Origin: Desulfarculaceae bacterium
GTDB taxonomy: Bacteria; Desulfobacterota; Desulfarculia; Desulfarculales; Desulfarculaceae
Direction: 5' to 3'
DNA: 50,436 bases
NCBI GenBank assembly: GCA_021737645.1
Contig: JAIPDO010000027.1
Span: 1 to 50,436 of the forward strand
Part shown: positions 25,804 to 34,383 of the stretch, piece after piece
Layout: each line of letters begins with the position of its first letter
Numbering within the stretch: the stretch's first letter is position 1
Position numbers and translations under genes: made by a program
The notes under the pieces: generated by a model
Database searches by the model: none
What the model was told of the DNA's origin: nothing
The model's input: only the letters and a program-made list of their open reading frames with translations

Positions 25804-26208
25804 ATGGCTGACGAGGAAACCCTGCAAGCCCAGACCAGTGAAGAGCCCGCCGCCGAGGCCGATAGCAATGTAATCATTGTTGAGGTACCCGACCCCCCCA
25901 AGCCCCTGGAGAAAATGACCGCCAAGGAGCTTAGGGAATACGGCTTGGTGCTGGGCAATATCGTGGGCGTGCACAGCATGAACAAGGAAGAGCTGCTGAC
26001 GGCCATCAAAGAGGCCATCGGCATCACCGACGAGTCGGGCAGCAAGCTCTTTGCCAAAGAAATCGCCAAGGTCAAGGTCGAGATCAAGAGTCTCAAGGCC
26101 GGCCGCGAAAAAGCCCGCGAGGATGGCGACAAGAAGCAAGTCGAGATCCTGCGCAAGCGCATCGGCCGCCTGAAGAAGAAGACCCGGCGTCTGTCCGCGG
26201 CAGGCTAG
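25804..26208 (+). CDS. Rho N-terminal-domain-like small protein
   Basis: 134 residues. An acidic N-terminus (about residues 1-30) precedes KMTAKELREYGLVLGNIVGVHSMNKEELLTAIKEAIGI, which resembles the helical Rho-N/SAP-type motif at the start of transcription terminator Rho. The C-terminal half is very basic and helical (KSLKAGREKAREDGDKKQVEILRKRIGRLKKKTRRL), likely a coiled coil or a nucleic-acid-binding segment. The protein lacks any ATPase domain. AGGAGAG is present upstream, and the HD-domain gene follows 2 nt later. Function unknown; RNA or DNA binding is a guess from charge and motif. Confidence 0.75.
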   Translation: MADEETLQAQTSEEPAAEADSNVIIVEVPDPPKPLEKMTAKELREYGLVLGNIVGVHSMNKEELLTAIKEAIGITDESGSKLFAKEIAKVKVEIKSLKAGREKAREDGDKKQVEILRKRIGRLKKKTRRLSAAG

Positions 26209-26210
26209 TC

Positions 26211-26765
26211 ATGGACTACGCCGCCGGCCTGGAACTTCTAAAGAGTCAGGTTGACGACGAACGCATACGCATGCACAGCCTGGCCTCGGCCGTGGTTTTG
26301 CGCGCTCTGGCCCGCAAGTTGGGCCAGGACGAACAAACCTGGGCTTTGGCCGGGCTGTTGCACGATCTGGACTACGGCGAGACTGCCGAGGACATGCACC
26401 GCCACGGCCTGGTGACCGCCGAGCTGTTGGCGGGGCGTGACGTGCCCGAAGAGGTGGTCAGCGCCATCAAGGCGCACAACGCCGAGAACCTGGGCCTCAC
26501 CCGCAGCACCCCCCTGGACCTGGCCCTCACCGCCGGGGAGACCATCACCGGTTTGGTGGTGGCCACCACCCTGGTGTATCCGGACAAGAAGCTGGCCAGC
26601 GTAAAGCCCAAGAGCGTGACCAAGCGCATGAAGGAGAAATCCTTCGCCGCCAGCGTCAACCGCGACCACATCCTGCTCTGCGAGCAGTTGGGAATCCCCC
26701 TGCCCGAGTTTGCCGCCCTGGCCGTGGAGGCCATGCGCGAAATCAGCGACGAGCTGGGCCTCTAG
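26211..26765 (+). CDS. HD-domain (HDIG-type) putative phosphohydrolase
   Basis: 184 residues. The HD metal motif is HSLASAVVLRALARKL...WALAGLLHDLDYGE (residues about 23-58), with the second-shell His in MHRHGLVTAELL and a further His in IKAHN. This is the small HDIG subgroup, which often follows tRNA nucleotidyltransferase-like or regulatory genes and whose substrates are unknown. It is cotranscribed with the Rho-N-like gene (2 nt apart). The C-terminal part (SVKPKSVTKRMKEKSFAASVNRDHI) is also typical of the group. Phosphohydrolase activity is expected from the motif but not shown. Confidence 0.87.
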   Translation: MDYAAGLELLKSQVDDERIRMHSLASAVVLRALARKLGQDEQTWALAGLLHDLDYGETAEDMHRHGLVTAELLAGRDVPEEVVSAIKAHNAENLGLTRSTPLDLALTAGETITGLVVATTLVYPDKKLASVKPKSVTKRMKEKSFAASVNRDHILLCEQLGIPLPEFAALAVEAMREISDELGL

Positions 26766-26888
26766 CCCCACAAGCGACCCGGCGGAGACGGGCCGCTCGG
26801 CATGATCACACCCCTCTGATATTTCCCCCTGGAGTTGCCGGTTTATTTGCAAGGCACTATCACGGCGTAGCCGCTGAGGGAGAACAAA

Positions 26889-28115
26889 ATGACTGAAGAT
26901 TCATTCACTAGGCAGACGGGGAAGCCCGCGCCGTCAACCGCCAGGCTCTATTACCTGGATTGGCTGCGCATCACCGCCATACTATTCGTATTTCTGCACC
27001 ACTGCGCCAAATTCTATGATTTCCACACCTTCACCATCTTCGACGAGCCGCGAAGCTTGGCCATGTCCGCCTTCCGGGAGTTAAACTTCTTGTGGATGAT
27101 GCCCCTGTTCTTCGTGATTTCGGGCGCGGCGGTGTTCCTTTCTTTTCGCTCTCGCAAGGTGGGCGGTTTTCTCAAGGAGCGCTTGCTGCGCATCCTGGTG
27201 CCTCTGCTGCTGGTGGGCACCTTTGTAATCGGTCCTTCGCTGGTCTACTTGGAGAGGCTGTTCCAGGGCAAGACGACGTTGAACTTTTTTGCCTGGTACC
27301 CGCACTTTTTCGACGGCATATACCTGGCCGGGGGGAACTTCACCCCGCCGGGGGTGGGCACCCATCTTTGGTATCTGCTGTATTTGTTCGTCTTCTCCCT
27401 GATTGGCTTGCCCCTGTTTATCAACTTTGGTAAGAGCGAGAGCAGTCTGCTCACTCGGGCCGCTGGGGTGTTCCAGCGGCCTTGGGCCCTGCCGTTGCTG
27501 TTTCTGCCGGTTTCGGCCGCCTCGGTCCTGGCCGAATCGGCCGGGTTGGGCATAACCCGTATTGCCGGGGGATGGGACCCGCTGTCTTTTCTGGTGTTTT
27601 TCCTCTGCGGCTACGTGGTCTATTGCCGGGAAGCCACCCGAGAGGTCATCAGGCGCTTCGCCTGGGTATACCTGGTGGCGGCGGTTGTCCTGAGTTGGCT
27701 GCACCTGGACTCGCACTTTGGGCTTGATTTGGTGATCTCCGGCGTGACCCGGCACGGGCCAGACGGTGCTCTCCTGCCGTTCGACCGCCAGGCCTGGATG
27801 CTGGTTTTGGCCCTGCGCGGGCTATTGGGCTGGTGCTGGGTTCTGGCCTTATTGGGGTTGGGGGAGCGCCTGCTCAACCGGGACAACCGCGTCCTGGATT
27901 ATGCCAACCCGGCGGTGCTGCCCTTTTACGTGATCCACTTCTCGGTCATATATCTGGTCGGCTACTACCTGATTCAATGGGACCTGAATCCTCTATTGGA
28001 GTTCGGAATCATAGCGATACTGTCCTTCGTGGGGATAATGCTCATCTATGAATATTTTATAAGACGCATCAATGCACTCCGTTTCCTATTAGGCATGAAG
28101 CTGATAAAAAAGTAA
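26889..28115 (+). CDS. Membrane acyltransferase family 3 protein
   Basis: 408 residues with about ten to eleven membrane helices. The N-terminus, LYYLDWLRITAILFVFLHHCAKFYD, carries the family's R and paired HH catalytic region, and FVISGAAVFLSFRSRKVGGFLKERLLRILVPLL is the usual second block. The family O-acylates sugars, glucans or other extracytoplasmic substrates; the arrangement recalls MdoC/OpgC-like and OafA-like proteins, and the substrate is unknown. A weak promoter (TTGCCG at 26835-26840, 17 nt, TATCAC at 26858-26863) and GAGGGAG lie upstream. The gene is somewhat lower in GC than its neighbours and stands alone. Confidence 0.9.
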   Translation: MTEDSFTRQTGKPAPSTARLYYLDWLRITAILFVFLHHCAKFYDFHTFTIFDEPRSLAMSAFRELNFLWMMPLFFVISGAAVFLSFRSRKVGGFLKERLLRILVPLLLVGTFVIGPSLVYLERLFQGKTTLNFFAWYPHFFDGIYLAGGNFTPPGVGTHLWYLLYLFVFSLIGLPLFINFGKSESSLLTRAAGVFQRPWALPLLFLPVSAASVLAESAGLGITRIAGGWDPLSFLVFFLCGYVVYCREATREVIRRFAWVYLVAAVVLSWLHLDSHFGLDLVISGVTRHGPDGALLPFDRQAWMLVLALRGLLGWCWVLALLGLGERLLNRDNRVLDYANPAVLPFYVIHFSVIYLVGYYLIQWDLNPLLEFGIIAILSFVGIMLIYEYFIRRINALRFLLGMKLIKK

Positions 28116-28171
28116 TAATAAAAAGGTATATACAAATATATTTAATAAAATACCTTAAGTATAAACAGGCC

Positions 28172-28209
28172 AAAAAACGGCCCGGAGCAGGTTGAATTGC
28201 TCCGGGCCG
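28172..28209 (-). terminator. Rho-independent terminator of mdh
   Basis: A perfect 12-bp stem (28178-28189 with 28198-28209) with an 8-nt loop is followed on the minus strand by TTTTTT (28172-28177). It lies 41 nt past the mdh stop and can also end transcription from the convergent acyltransferase gene, although the plus-strand side lacks a full T-run. Confidence 0.93.
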
Positions 28210-28249
28210 TGTTGCTTTCAGCAGGCCTCGGGGAGGCCACGCAAGCTTC

Positions 28250-29185
28250 TTAGTAGCCCAACTCAGCCAGCAGGTCGACCAAGCCCTGCACCGCGTTGGC
28301 GCTCTTGTCCAGGGCGGTCTTCTCGTCCGCAGTCAGCTTGATCTCGATGACCTCTTCGGCTCCGCCCACGCCCAGCTTCACCGGCACGCCGATGTACAGG
28401 TCTTTGTAGCCGTACTGGCCGTTCAGGTACACCGCGCAGGGCAGGATTTTCTTCTTGTCCTTGAGGATGGCCTCAGCCATTTCCACGGCCGAGGAGGCCG
28501 GGGCATAGTAGGCGCTGCCGGTTTTTAACAGGCCCACGATCTCCGCGCCGCCCTGGGCGGTGCGCTGGCACATGGCCGCGATCTTGTCGGCGGGCAGCAG
28601 CTCGGTGATGGGGATGCCCGACACGGTGGAGAAGCGCGGCAGGGGCACCATGGTGTCGCCGTGGCCGCCCAGCACGAAGGCGTGGGTGTTTTCCACGGAC
28701 ACGTTCAGGGCCTCGGCGATGAAGAAGCGGAAGCGGGCCGAGTCCAAGACACCGGCCATGCCGATAACCCGCTCGCTGGGGAAGCCGGAGGCCTTCAGGG
28801 CCACGTGGCACATGGCGTCCAAGGGGTTGCTGACGATGATCATGACCGCCTTGGGAGAGCGCTGGGCCGCCTCCTTGCACACCGTGTTCACGATGCCCGC
28901 GTTGGTCTTGATCAGGTCGTCGCGGCTCATGCCGGGCTTGCGGGCGATGCCCGCGGTGACGATAATGATGTCCGAGTCGGCGGTGGCGTCATAGTCGTTG
29001 GTGCCGGTGATCAGCGCGTCGTGCTTTTCCACCGGGGCGGCCTCGCAAAGGTCCAGGCCCTTGCCCTGAGGCATACCATCGACAACGTCAACCAGGACGA
29101 CATCGGCCAATTCTTTTTCGGCGGCGCGCTGGGCGCAGGTGGCCCCCACGTTGCCGGCGCCGATGACGGTAATCTTCTGGAGCAT
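28250..29185 (-). CDS. mdh: Malate dehydrogenase (LDH-like class)
   Basis: 311 residues. The NAD-binding start is [43 protein letters not shown]. The substrate loop [11 protein letters not shown] carries the double-arginine pattern typical of malate rather than lactate dehydrogenase. The catalytic His lies in [11 protein letters not shown], and [16 protein letters not shown] is also conserved. It interconverts malate and oxaloacetate with NAD(H) in the cytoplasm. AAGGAGA precedes the ATG. The gene is monocistronic: its own promoter lies at 29234-29263 and a strong terminator follows. Confidence 0.97.
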   Translation of the reverse strand: MLQKITVIGAGNVGATCAQRAAEKELADVVLVDVVDGMPQGKGLDLCEAAPVEKHDALITGTNDYDATADSDIIIVTAGIARKPGMSRDDLIKTNAGIVNTVCKEAAQRSPKAVMIIVSNPLDAMCHVALKASGFPSERVIGMAGVLDSARFRFFIAEALNVSVENTHAFVLGGHGDTMVPLPRFSTVSGIPITELLPADKIAAMCQRTAQGGAEIVGLLKTGSAYYAPASSAVEMAEAILKDKKKILPCAVYLNGQYGYKDLYIGVPVKLGVGGAEEVIEIKLTADEKTALDKSANAVQGLVDLLAELGY

Positions 29186-29233
29186 CTTACTTTCTCCTTA
29201 TTGAGCTTTGTGCTAGGTTTATAGGACGAAAAA

Positions 29234-29263
29234 AACATACTACCGTAGTTCATCCGGAGTCAA
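29234..29263 (-). promoter_or_regulatory. Predicted sigma-70 promoter of mdh
   Basis: On the minus strand TTGACT (29263-29258), an 18-nt spacer and TATGTT (29239-29234) lie about 50 nt before the mdh start. The region between mdh and the divergent purC is otherwise short and A/T-rich. Confidence 0.55.
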
Positions 29264-29308
29264 CGCCAGCGGCCGTAATTTTCACAATATGGCCCCAAGA
29301 GGAGTGTT

Positions 29309-30208
29309 ATGAGTACGTTACCGGTGCATGAAACCGATCTGGAAGGGGTGCCTTTGGTCGCCAGGGGCAAGGTTCGCGACATCTACGACCTGGGCGATCA
29401 CCTGCTCATCGTGGCTACCGACCGCCTAAGCGCCTTCGATGTGGTGCTGCCGGACCCCATCCCGGACAAGGGCAAGGTGCTGACCCAGATATCCTTGTTC
29501 TGGTTCCAGCAGATGGCCGATATCACCCCAAACCACCTGGTGGCTTGGGAAGTGGCCGATTTTCCGCAGGAACTGCAAAAATTCGGTGAGGTGCTCCAGG
29601 GACGCTCCATGCTGGTGAAAAAAGCCCAACCCCTGGCCATCGAGGCCATCGTGCGTGGCTATCTTTCCGGCACAGGCTGGAAAGACTACCAGGCCTCGGG
29701 CAAGGTCTGCGGCTACGATCTGCCCGCCGGGCTTCGGGAGAGCGACAAACTGCCCCAGCCGCTGTTCACCCCCAGCACCAAGGCCGAGATTGGTGAGCAC
29801 GATCTGAACATCGACCTGGCCCAGGCCGAGAAGATCGTGGGGGGCGACCTGGCCCAGGAAGTGGCCAAACGGGCCTTGGCCATCTACGGACGGGCTCGGG
29901 AATTCGCCGCCACCAAGGGCATCATCATCGCGGACACCAAATTCGAGTTCGGCACCATCGACGGCGAGCTTATCCTCATCGACGAGGTGCTCACCCCGGA
30001 CTCCAGCCGTTTCTGGCCCGAGGACAAGTACGAGCCCGGCCGGGGCCAGGAAAGCTATGACAAGCAGTTCGTGCGGGACTATCTGGAGAGCATCGGCTTT
30101 GGCAAGAAGCCCCCGGCCCCCAAGCTGCCCGCCGAGGTGATCGAGGGCACCCGCCGGCGCTATTTGGAGGCGCTGACCAGGCTGTCCGGCCACGGCTTGG
30201 CCCAATAG
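29309..30208 (+). CDS. purC: Phosphoribosylaminoimidazole-succinocarboxamide synthase (SAICAR synthase)
   Basis: 299 residues, the length of the yeast Ade1-like PurC form. Recognisable blocks are [92 protein letters not shown] and [12 protein letters not shown]. It joins CAIR and aspartate in purine synthesis with ATP. GGAG lies 6 nt before the ATG. The nfu gene follows after 45 nt on the same strand. Confidence 0.97.
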   Translation: MSTLPVHETDLEGVPLVARGKVRDIYDLGDHLLIVATDRLSAFDVVLPDPIPDKGKVLTQISLFWFQQMADITPNHLVAWEVADFPQELQKFGEVLQGRSMLVKKAQPLAIEAIVRGYLSGTGWKDYQASGKVCGYDLPAGLRESDKLPQPLFTPSTKAEIGEHDLNIDLAQAEKIVGGDLAQEVAKRALAIYGRAREFAATKGIIIADTKFEFGTIDGELILIDEVLTPDSSRFWPEDKYEPGRGQESYDKQFVRDYLESIGFGKKPPAPKLPAEVIEGTRRRYLEALTRLSGHGLAQ

Positions 30209-30253
30209 GCACCCAACCGGGGCCCCGCCCCGGCCACATAGGGAGTAAGCAAG

Positions 30254-30475
30254 TTGAAAGAGAAAGTTGAGCAGGCCCTGGAGAAAATCCGTCCGGCCTT
30301 GCAACGCGACGGCGGCGACGTGGAACTGGTGGAGGTCACCGACGAAGGCATCGTCAAGGTGAAGCTCACCGGAGCCTGCGGCGGCTGCCCCATGAGCCAG
30401 ATGACCCTCAAAATGGGCATCGAAAAGGTGGTCAAGCAGGCGATTCCCGAGATCAAGAGCGTGGAATCGGTCTAG
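30254..30475 (+). CDS. NifU C-terminal-domain (Nfu-type) Fe-S scaffold/carrier protein
   Basis: 73 residues from TTG 30254, with AGGGAG at 8-nt spacing; no nearby ATG fits. The protein is just the Nfu domain: VEQALEKIRPALQRDGGDVELVEV followed by LTGACGGCPMSQMTLKMGIEKVV, whose CGGC pair binds a labile [4Fe-4S] cluster between two subunits. It delivers clusters to apo-proteins. This stand-alone form of about 75 residues is common in anaerobes. The many Fe-S proteins in this window would be natural clients, as inference. Confidence 0.93.
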   Translation: MKEKVEQALEKIRPALQRDGGDVELVEVTDEGIVKVKLTGACGGCPMSQMTLKMGIEKVVKQAIPEIKSVESV

Positions 30476-30506
30476 GCCGCCCATGGCCCGCAAATAGAGC
30501 CGAACG

Positions 30507-30540
30507 CCCGCTTCCGGCCCAAACAGTTGCCGGGAGCGGG
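30507..30540 (+). promoter_or_regulatory. Stem-loop in the leader of the ANTAR regulator gene
   Basis: An 11-bp GC-rich stem (30507-30517 with 30530-30540, one G-U pair) has a 12-nt loop and no T-run. It lies between nfu and the ANTAR gene. It might be a weak or factor-dependent terminator. The loop is not the paired hexaloop structure that ANTAR proteins are known to bind. Confidence 0.5.
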
Positions 30541-30608
30541 TGTCCCATCGTACAGACCATACTGCCAATTTGGCGCCGCCGGGGGGCGGCTCCGGGGGGA
30601 GCGGCGGC

Positions 30609-31211
30609 ATGGGGCAACCCAAGGATAAACAACGCTTCAAGGTGCTTTTGGCTTCAAGCCGGGAGCAGGACACGGCTGGACTGGGCCGCTGCCTGGCCGC
30701 TTTGGGCCACCAACTGGCCGGGCTGGCCGGCGAGGGCCGCTCGGCCTGCCTGTTGCACCATGAGCTGCGCCCGGACCTGGCCATATTGGACGAGGGCTTG
30801 GCGGGCCTGGGCGCGGTGGAGGCGGCCCGGCGCATGAACGCCCGCGGCCCTCTGCCGGTGGTGATCATCAGCAACAACGGCCGCACCCGCCCCAGCCCGG
30901 GGGCGGAGCCCGCCTTTGTAAGCGCCTATATTTCGCCGCCCTGGGAGCCCAGCCTCATCGGCCCGGCCCTGGCCATGGCCTGGCAAAACCATCACCGCCT
31001 GCGACGCCTGGAAGGCCATGTTGCGGAACTCAACCAGGCCCTGGACAGCCGCAAGAACATTGAGCGGGCCAAGGGGGTGCTCATGGAGCAGCGGGGATTG
31101 AGCTTGGTTCAGGCTGAGCAGGCATTGGAACAAGAGGCCCGGCGGCGGAGGGTGAGCCTGGCCCAGGTGGCTCAGGACGTGGTGGCCGCCCAGGAGGTTA
31201 TGAGCAAATAG
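30609..31211 (+). CDS. ANTAR-domain protein with degenerate receiver domain
   Basis: 200 residues from ATG 30609, chosen because GGGGGAG sits 8 nt upstream; a GTG at 30540 would start inside a hairpin. Residues about 9-125 form a receiver-like domain, but the acidic pair at the first strand is replaced by SSRE (residues 17-20) and the conserved Lys by SPP (109-111). The phosphoacceptor position is kept (Asp61 in AILDEGL). The C-terminal ANTAR domain (about 137-197: LNQALDSRKNIERAKGVLMEQRGLSLVQAE) is intact. ANTAR proteins bind nascent RNA hairpins and stop termination. Activation by phosphate looks unlikely here. No histidine kinase is adjacent. Confidence 0.88.
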   Translation: MGQPKDKQRFKVLLASSREQDTAGLGRCLAALGHQLAGLAGEGRSACLLHHELRPDLAILDEGLAGLGAVEAARRMNARGPLPVVIISNNGRTRPSPGAEPAFVSAYISPPWEPSLIGPALAMAWQNHHRLRRLEGHVAELNQALDSRKNIERAKGVLMEQRGLSLVQAEQALEQEARRRRVSLAQVAQDVVAAQEVMSK

Positions 31212-31214
31212 AAC

Positions 31215-31688
31215 TTAGGCTCTGTGATAGGGCAGGCCTGCCAAAATGGTGCAGGCGCGGTAGAGCTGCTCGGCGGCCACCAGGGCGGCCAGCTCGTGGG
31301 CCATGGTGGGAGGTCCGAAGCTCACCAACTGGTCGGCCCGCTTGCTCACCGCCGGGTCCAGGCCCAGGGCTCCCCCCACCACCAGCACCAACCGGCTCTT
31401 GCCGCTAAGACGCGCCCGGTCCAGGGCCTTGGCCCAGTGTTCGCTGGTCCAGGCCTTGCCCTTTATCTCCAAAGCCCACACCAAGTCCTTATCGTCCAGG
31501 CGGGCCAACAGGCGTTGCCCCTCTTCGGCCTTGGCCAGTTCGCCGGGCGTCTTGGGCCCCAGTTTGGCCGGGCGCACCCCGATCAGGGAGCCGCCGCCGT
31601 AGGGCTTCAGGCGCGCCAGGTAGTCATCGATGCCCTGGGCCAGGTAGGCGGCCTTAGGCTTGCCCACGGTGAGCAGCAGATGCTTCAC
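31215..31688 (-). CDS. rlmH: 23S rRNA (pseudouridine-1915-N3)-methyltransferase
   Basis: 157 residues from GTG 31688, overlapping the thioesterase stop by 4 nt (GTGA). This is a SPOUT-class methyltransferase: KHLLLTVGKPKAAYLAQGIDDYLARL at the start, then LVLVVGGALGLDPAVSKRADQLVSFGPPTMAHELAALVAAEQLYRACTILAGLPYHR, containing the trefoil-knot SAM site and the invariant C-terminal PYH. It methylates the pseudouridine at 1915 in helix 69 of assembled 70S ribosomes. Length and motifs are normal. Confidence 0.96.
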   Translation of the reverse strand: MKHLLLTVGKPKAAYLAQGIDDYLARLKPYGGGSLIGVRPAKLGPKTPGELAKAEEGQRLLARLDDKDLVWALEIKGKAWTSEHWAKALDRARLSGKSRLVLVVGGALGLDPAVSKRADQLVSFGPPTMAHELAALVAAEQLYRACTILAGLPYHRA

Positions 31689-32149
31689 CGCTGGGTGTCC
31701 AGCCAGGCCTGGCCGTCCAGGGGCTGGCCGTCCGGCCCCAGCTTAATTATCCAGCGGGAGGTGGCCTCGGCCAAAAGGGTGTCGTCCGCGGCCAGGTAGA
31801 TGCGGCCTTCGGCGGTGGCCAGGCGGCTGCGCTGGCCGGTGACCCGGCCCACCGCCTTGAGCGGCACGCCCAAGGGCACCGCCTTGCGGTAAGTGATCTC
31901 CATACGGGTGGTAAGGCCCTGGCCCACGTAGTTGATCACCGCGTAGGCCATTATCTCGTCCAGCACCGTGGAGACGATGCCCCCGTGGGCGATCTCGTCC
32001 CAGCCCTGGTACTGGCGGCCCAGGGTGAGGCGGCACACCGCCGCCTCGTCTTCGTAGCCCACCCGCATGCGCAGGCCGTAGACGTTGCGCGCCCCGCAGG
32101 CAAAGCAATAGCCGCTGGTGGTCAGGTCGTTTTCTTTGAGCGCCCCCAC
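31685..32149 (-). CDS. PaaI-type hotdog-fold thioesterase
   Basis: 154 residues from GTG 32149, which overlaps the thrC stop by 1 nt; GGAG lies 8 nt upstream. The hotdog-fold signature is GWDEIAHGGIVSTVLDEIMAYAVIN (residues about 49-73), with the catalytic HGG and Asp/Glu positions, followed by TRMEITYRKAVPLGVPLKAVGRV. A short CFAC motif near the start (residues about 15-18) is seen in a subgroup of these proteins. The enzyme hydrolyses acyl-CoA thioesters; the acyl group is unknown. It is in one unit with thrC and rlmH. Confidence 0.9.
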   Translation of the reverse strand: MGALKENDLTTSGYCFACGARNVYGLRMRVGYEDEAAVCRLTLGRQYQGWDEIAHGGIVSTVLDEIMAYAVINYVGQGLTTRMEITYRKAVPLGVPLKAVGRVTGQRSRLATAEGRIYLAADDTLLAEATSRWIIKLGPDGQPLDGQAWLDTQR

Positions 32150-33651
32150 TACTTTTTCTCCAGGCCCAGGCGCGCTGCCACCTCCAGGGCGGTGGCTTTC
32201 ACGAACTTGTCAAAGGCCTCGCCGCTCAGGGGCCGTCCCGGACCGGGCATTTCCTGCTCGGACAGGGCCAGCACCTCCTCCGGCCGGTTGACCAGTTCGG
32301 GGCGGGGGACGACGCCGTAGTCCCGGGGGAAGGCGTCGTCAAAGTACATCTGTTGGAAGCCCACGAACTTCAGGTGGTGCGCCGTGGCGTCGCAGATGGC
32401 CTTTTCGCCGTCCGCCACTATGCCCGTCGCCTTGGCCCGGAGTAGCCCGGCCAGGGACTCGCCGCCCTGGGTGCACACCACGTGCCCGTGGCGGTTGGCC
32501 AGGATCATGTGGTCCATGATCTCTTGCTCGCTCACCTGCACCACATACACCTTGGGGCCGCCCGCCTTGGCCTCGTAGCGCCGGGCCAGCTCCACCACCC
32601 GGGGCATGGACACCGGGTTGCCGATCATGGCCGCCTGGGCCACCGAGGCCTGCACGGTAACCGGCCGCCACACCCGCTTACCCGGATCGGACTCCTGATA
32701 GTAGCGGAACACCGGGTCCGCGTGCTGGCTCTGCACCCCAATGACCTTGGGCAGGTCCGCGATGATCTCCAGCTCCTTGAGCTTCATGAAGCCGCTCATT
32801 ATGGCGCTGATGTTGCCCGCGTTGCCGATGGGCACCAGCACCACCCGGCCGCTGAGATCCCAGTCCAGGTCCTGGGCCACCTCGTAGGCGTAGGACTCCT
32901 GGCCCAGGATGCGCCAGGCGTTTTTGGAGTTTAGCAGGGCCACCTGGTAGTTGTCGGCCAGGTGCTCCACCACCTTCATGCAGTCGTCGAACACGCCGGG
33001 GATTTCCAGCACCCGCGCTCCGGCCCCCAGGGGCTGGCTGAGCTGGGCCGGGGTAACCTTGCCCTGGGGCAAGAGCACCGCGCTTTTCACCTCCGGGGCC
33101 AGGTAGGAGGCGTATAGCGCCGCGGCGGCCGAGGTGTCGCCGGTGGAGGCGCACACGCTGAGTATCTCGCCCGCGCCATGGTGCTTGACCAGGTAGTTGA
33201 TGTAGCTGAGCGCCACGGACATGCCCCGGTCCTTGAAGGAGGCCGAGGGGTTCTGGCCGTCGTTCTTGAAGCAGAAGTCCGCGCCCAGCTCGTCCTTGAG
33301 CAGGTCGCTGGCCTCCACCAGGGGGGTGTGCCCCTCGCCCAGGTAGAGCACGCTGTCCAGGGGGATCACCGGGGCCAGCAGCTCGGCGTAGCGGAAGATG
33401 CCCTTGAGGGCCGGGATGTTGAGCATGCGCCGCAGATCGAACACCCGCCGCCACTCAGCGCCGGAGAGCTTTTTGAGCTGGTCGAAGCCCTTGTCTTCGA
33501 TGAGCAGCACCGCTCCGCAGGAAGGGCAGGTGTAGAGCAGTTCGGCAATGGAGTGCTCGGAGCCGCAGTCCAGGCAGCGGTAAACCAACTCCCCGCCTGG
33601 CTGGGGCAGCAGATTTTTTTGGTCCTCGGGCGCAAATTCTTCGGGGCGCAT
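32149..33651 (-). CDS. thrC: Threonine synthase
   Basis: 500 residues. An N-terminal zinc-ribbon-like segment (CLDCGSEHSIAELLYTCPSCG, residues about 26-46) precedes a fold-type II PLP enzyme. The PLP lysine is in NPSASFKDRGMSVAL (near residue 140), and LVPIGNAGNISAIMSGF is the phosphate-binding loop. It converts O-phosphohomoserine to threonine. The C-terminal extension after residue 400 is typical of the longer delta-proteobacterial forms. It leads the unit thrC-thioesterase-rlmH, with start codons overlapping the previous stops. Confidence 0.94.
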   Translation of the reverse strand: MRPEEFAPEDQKNLLPQPGGELVYRCLDCGSEHSIAELLYTCPSCGAVLLIEDKGFDQLKKLSGAEWRRVFDLRRMLNIPALKGIFRYAELLAPVIPLDSVLYLGEGHTPLVEASDLLKDELGADFCFKNDGQNPSASFKDRGMSVALSYINYLVKHHGAGEILSVCASTGDTSAAAALYASYLAPEVKSAVLLPQGKVTPAQLSQPLGAGARVLEIPGVFDDCMKVVEHLADNYQVALLNSKNAWRILGQESYAYEVAQDLDWDLSGRVVLVPIGNAGNISAIMSGFMKLKELEIIADLPKVIGVQSQHADPVFRYYQESDPGKRVWRPVTVQASVAQAAMIGNPVSMPRVVELARRYEAKAGGPKVYVVQVSEQEIMDHMILANRHGHVVCTQGGESLAGLLRAKATGIVADGEKAICDATAHHLKFVGFQQMYFDDAFPRDYGVVPRPELVNRPEEVLALSEQEMPGPGRPLSGEAFDKFVKATALEVAARLGLEKK

Positions 33652-33730
33652 TTGTCTAGCCTCCCTGGCTGATTATGGGCCAAGCTTAAGCCAGGGGGGC
33701 ACAGGTGTCAAACCCGGTTAAGGCTCCGCT

Positions 33731-34285
33731 TCAGCGGGGGATGTGGACCAGGTCGTCGTCGTATTGGCCCTGCTCGGCCGTGGGGTGGCAGGCTCGGCAG
33801 TTGCCCCGGGAACCCACCGACTTGCGCTCGAAAGCGCCCGCCGGGATGTCGTCGTCTTCGTGCTTGTGCAGGATGTAAGGCAACTGGCTTATGCGCAGGG
33901 GGACGCCGCCCCCCAGGCTCTTTAGAATTTTGCGCGAGATTTTACAGCCGCAGCTTTCCGCCGCGTTGGTCGTCAGATAGGCATTCAGGGCGGCCCGGTC
34001 CTGGGGGCTCAGGTCCACCTGATCGCCGAAGTGCTCCGGCAACAGGGCCAATATCCTGCCCCAGGAGGCGGCGGGAAGCAGGGCGGGCTGGTAGGCCATG
34101 TGGCAGGCCCCGCATTGTTCTTTGTACAGAGGGTTGTTCACCGTGGGCACCTGGTACTCACCCAGGCCCCGGCCCCCCTGGTGGCGCTCACGTTTGCGGT
34201 CCTTGTCTCCGTGGTCGGAAAAGGCCGCGCCCGCGCCCAGGCACAGCACCAACAGGATCAGCGAAAAAATAGCTGCGCGCCGCAT
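33731..34285 (-). CDS. Di-haem cytochrome c (DHC-like), exported
   Basis: 184 residues from ATG 34285, with GGAGG at 7-nt spacing. A signal peptide (MRRAAIFSLILLVLCLGAGAAFS) directs export to the periplasm. Two CxxCH haem-attachment motifs are seen: CGACH near residue 58, within NNPLYKEQCGACHMAYQPALLPAASW, and CRACH near residue 167. The pattern YxxxCGxCHxxYQPxLLPxxSW is characteristic of the DHC di-haem family, often linked to cytochrome b561-like proteins. No membrane partner is adjacent. The Cys-Gly-Cys in ESCGCKI near residue 128 is also conserved in the family as I recall it. It lies 79 nt upstream of thrC and may share its transcript. Confidence 0.88.
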   Translation of the reverse strand: MRRAAIFSLILLVLCLGAGAAFSDHGDKDRKRERHQGGRGLGEYQVPTVNNPLYKEQCGACHMAYQPALLPAASWGRILALLPEHFGDQVDLSPQDRAALNAYLTTNAAESCGCKISRKILKSLGGGVPLRISQLPYILHKHEDDDIPAGAFERKSVGSRGNCRACHPTAEQGQYDDDLVHIPR

Positions 34286-34383
34286 GGTTAGGCCTCCGTA
34301 GCGGGGAATGTGCAATACAGACGCCAAATATAGGGGCCGCGTGGCCTCCTTGGCCGCAGTTTACAAAAATGTATATCTATTAG

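Noticed and set aside
30507..30540. ANTAR target RNA in the regulator's own leader
   Set aside because: The structure is one stem with a 12-nt loop, not the two short stems with hexanucleotide loops expected.
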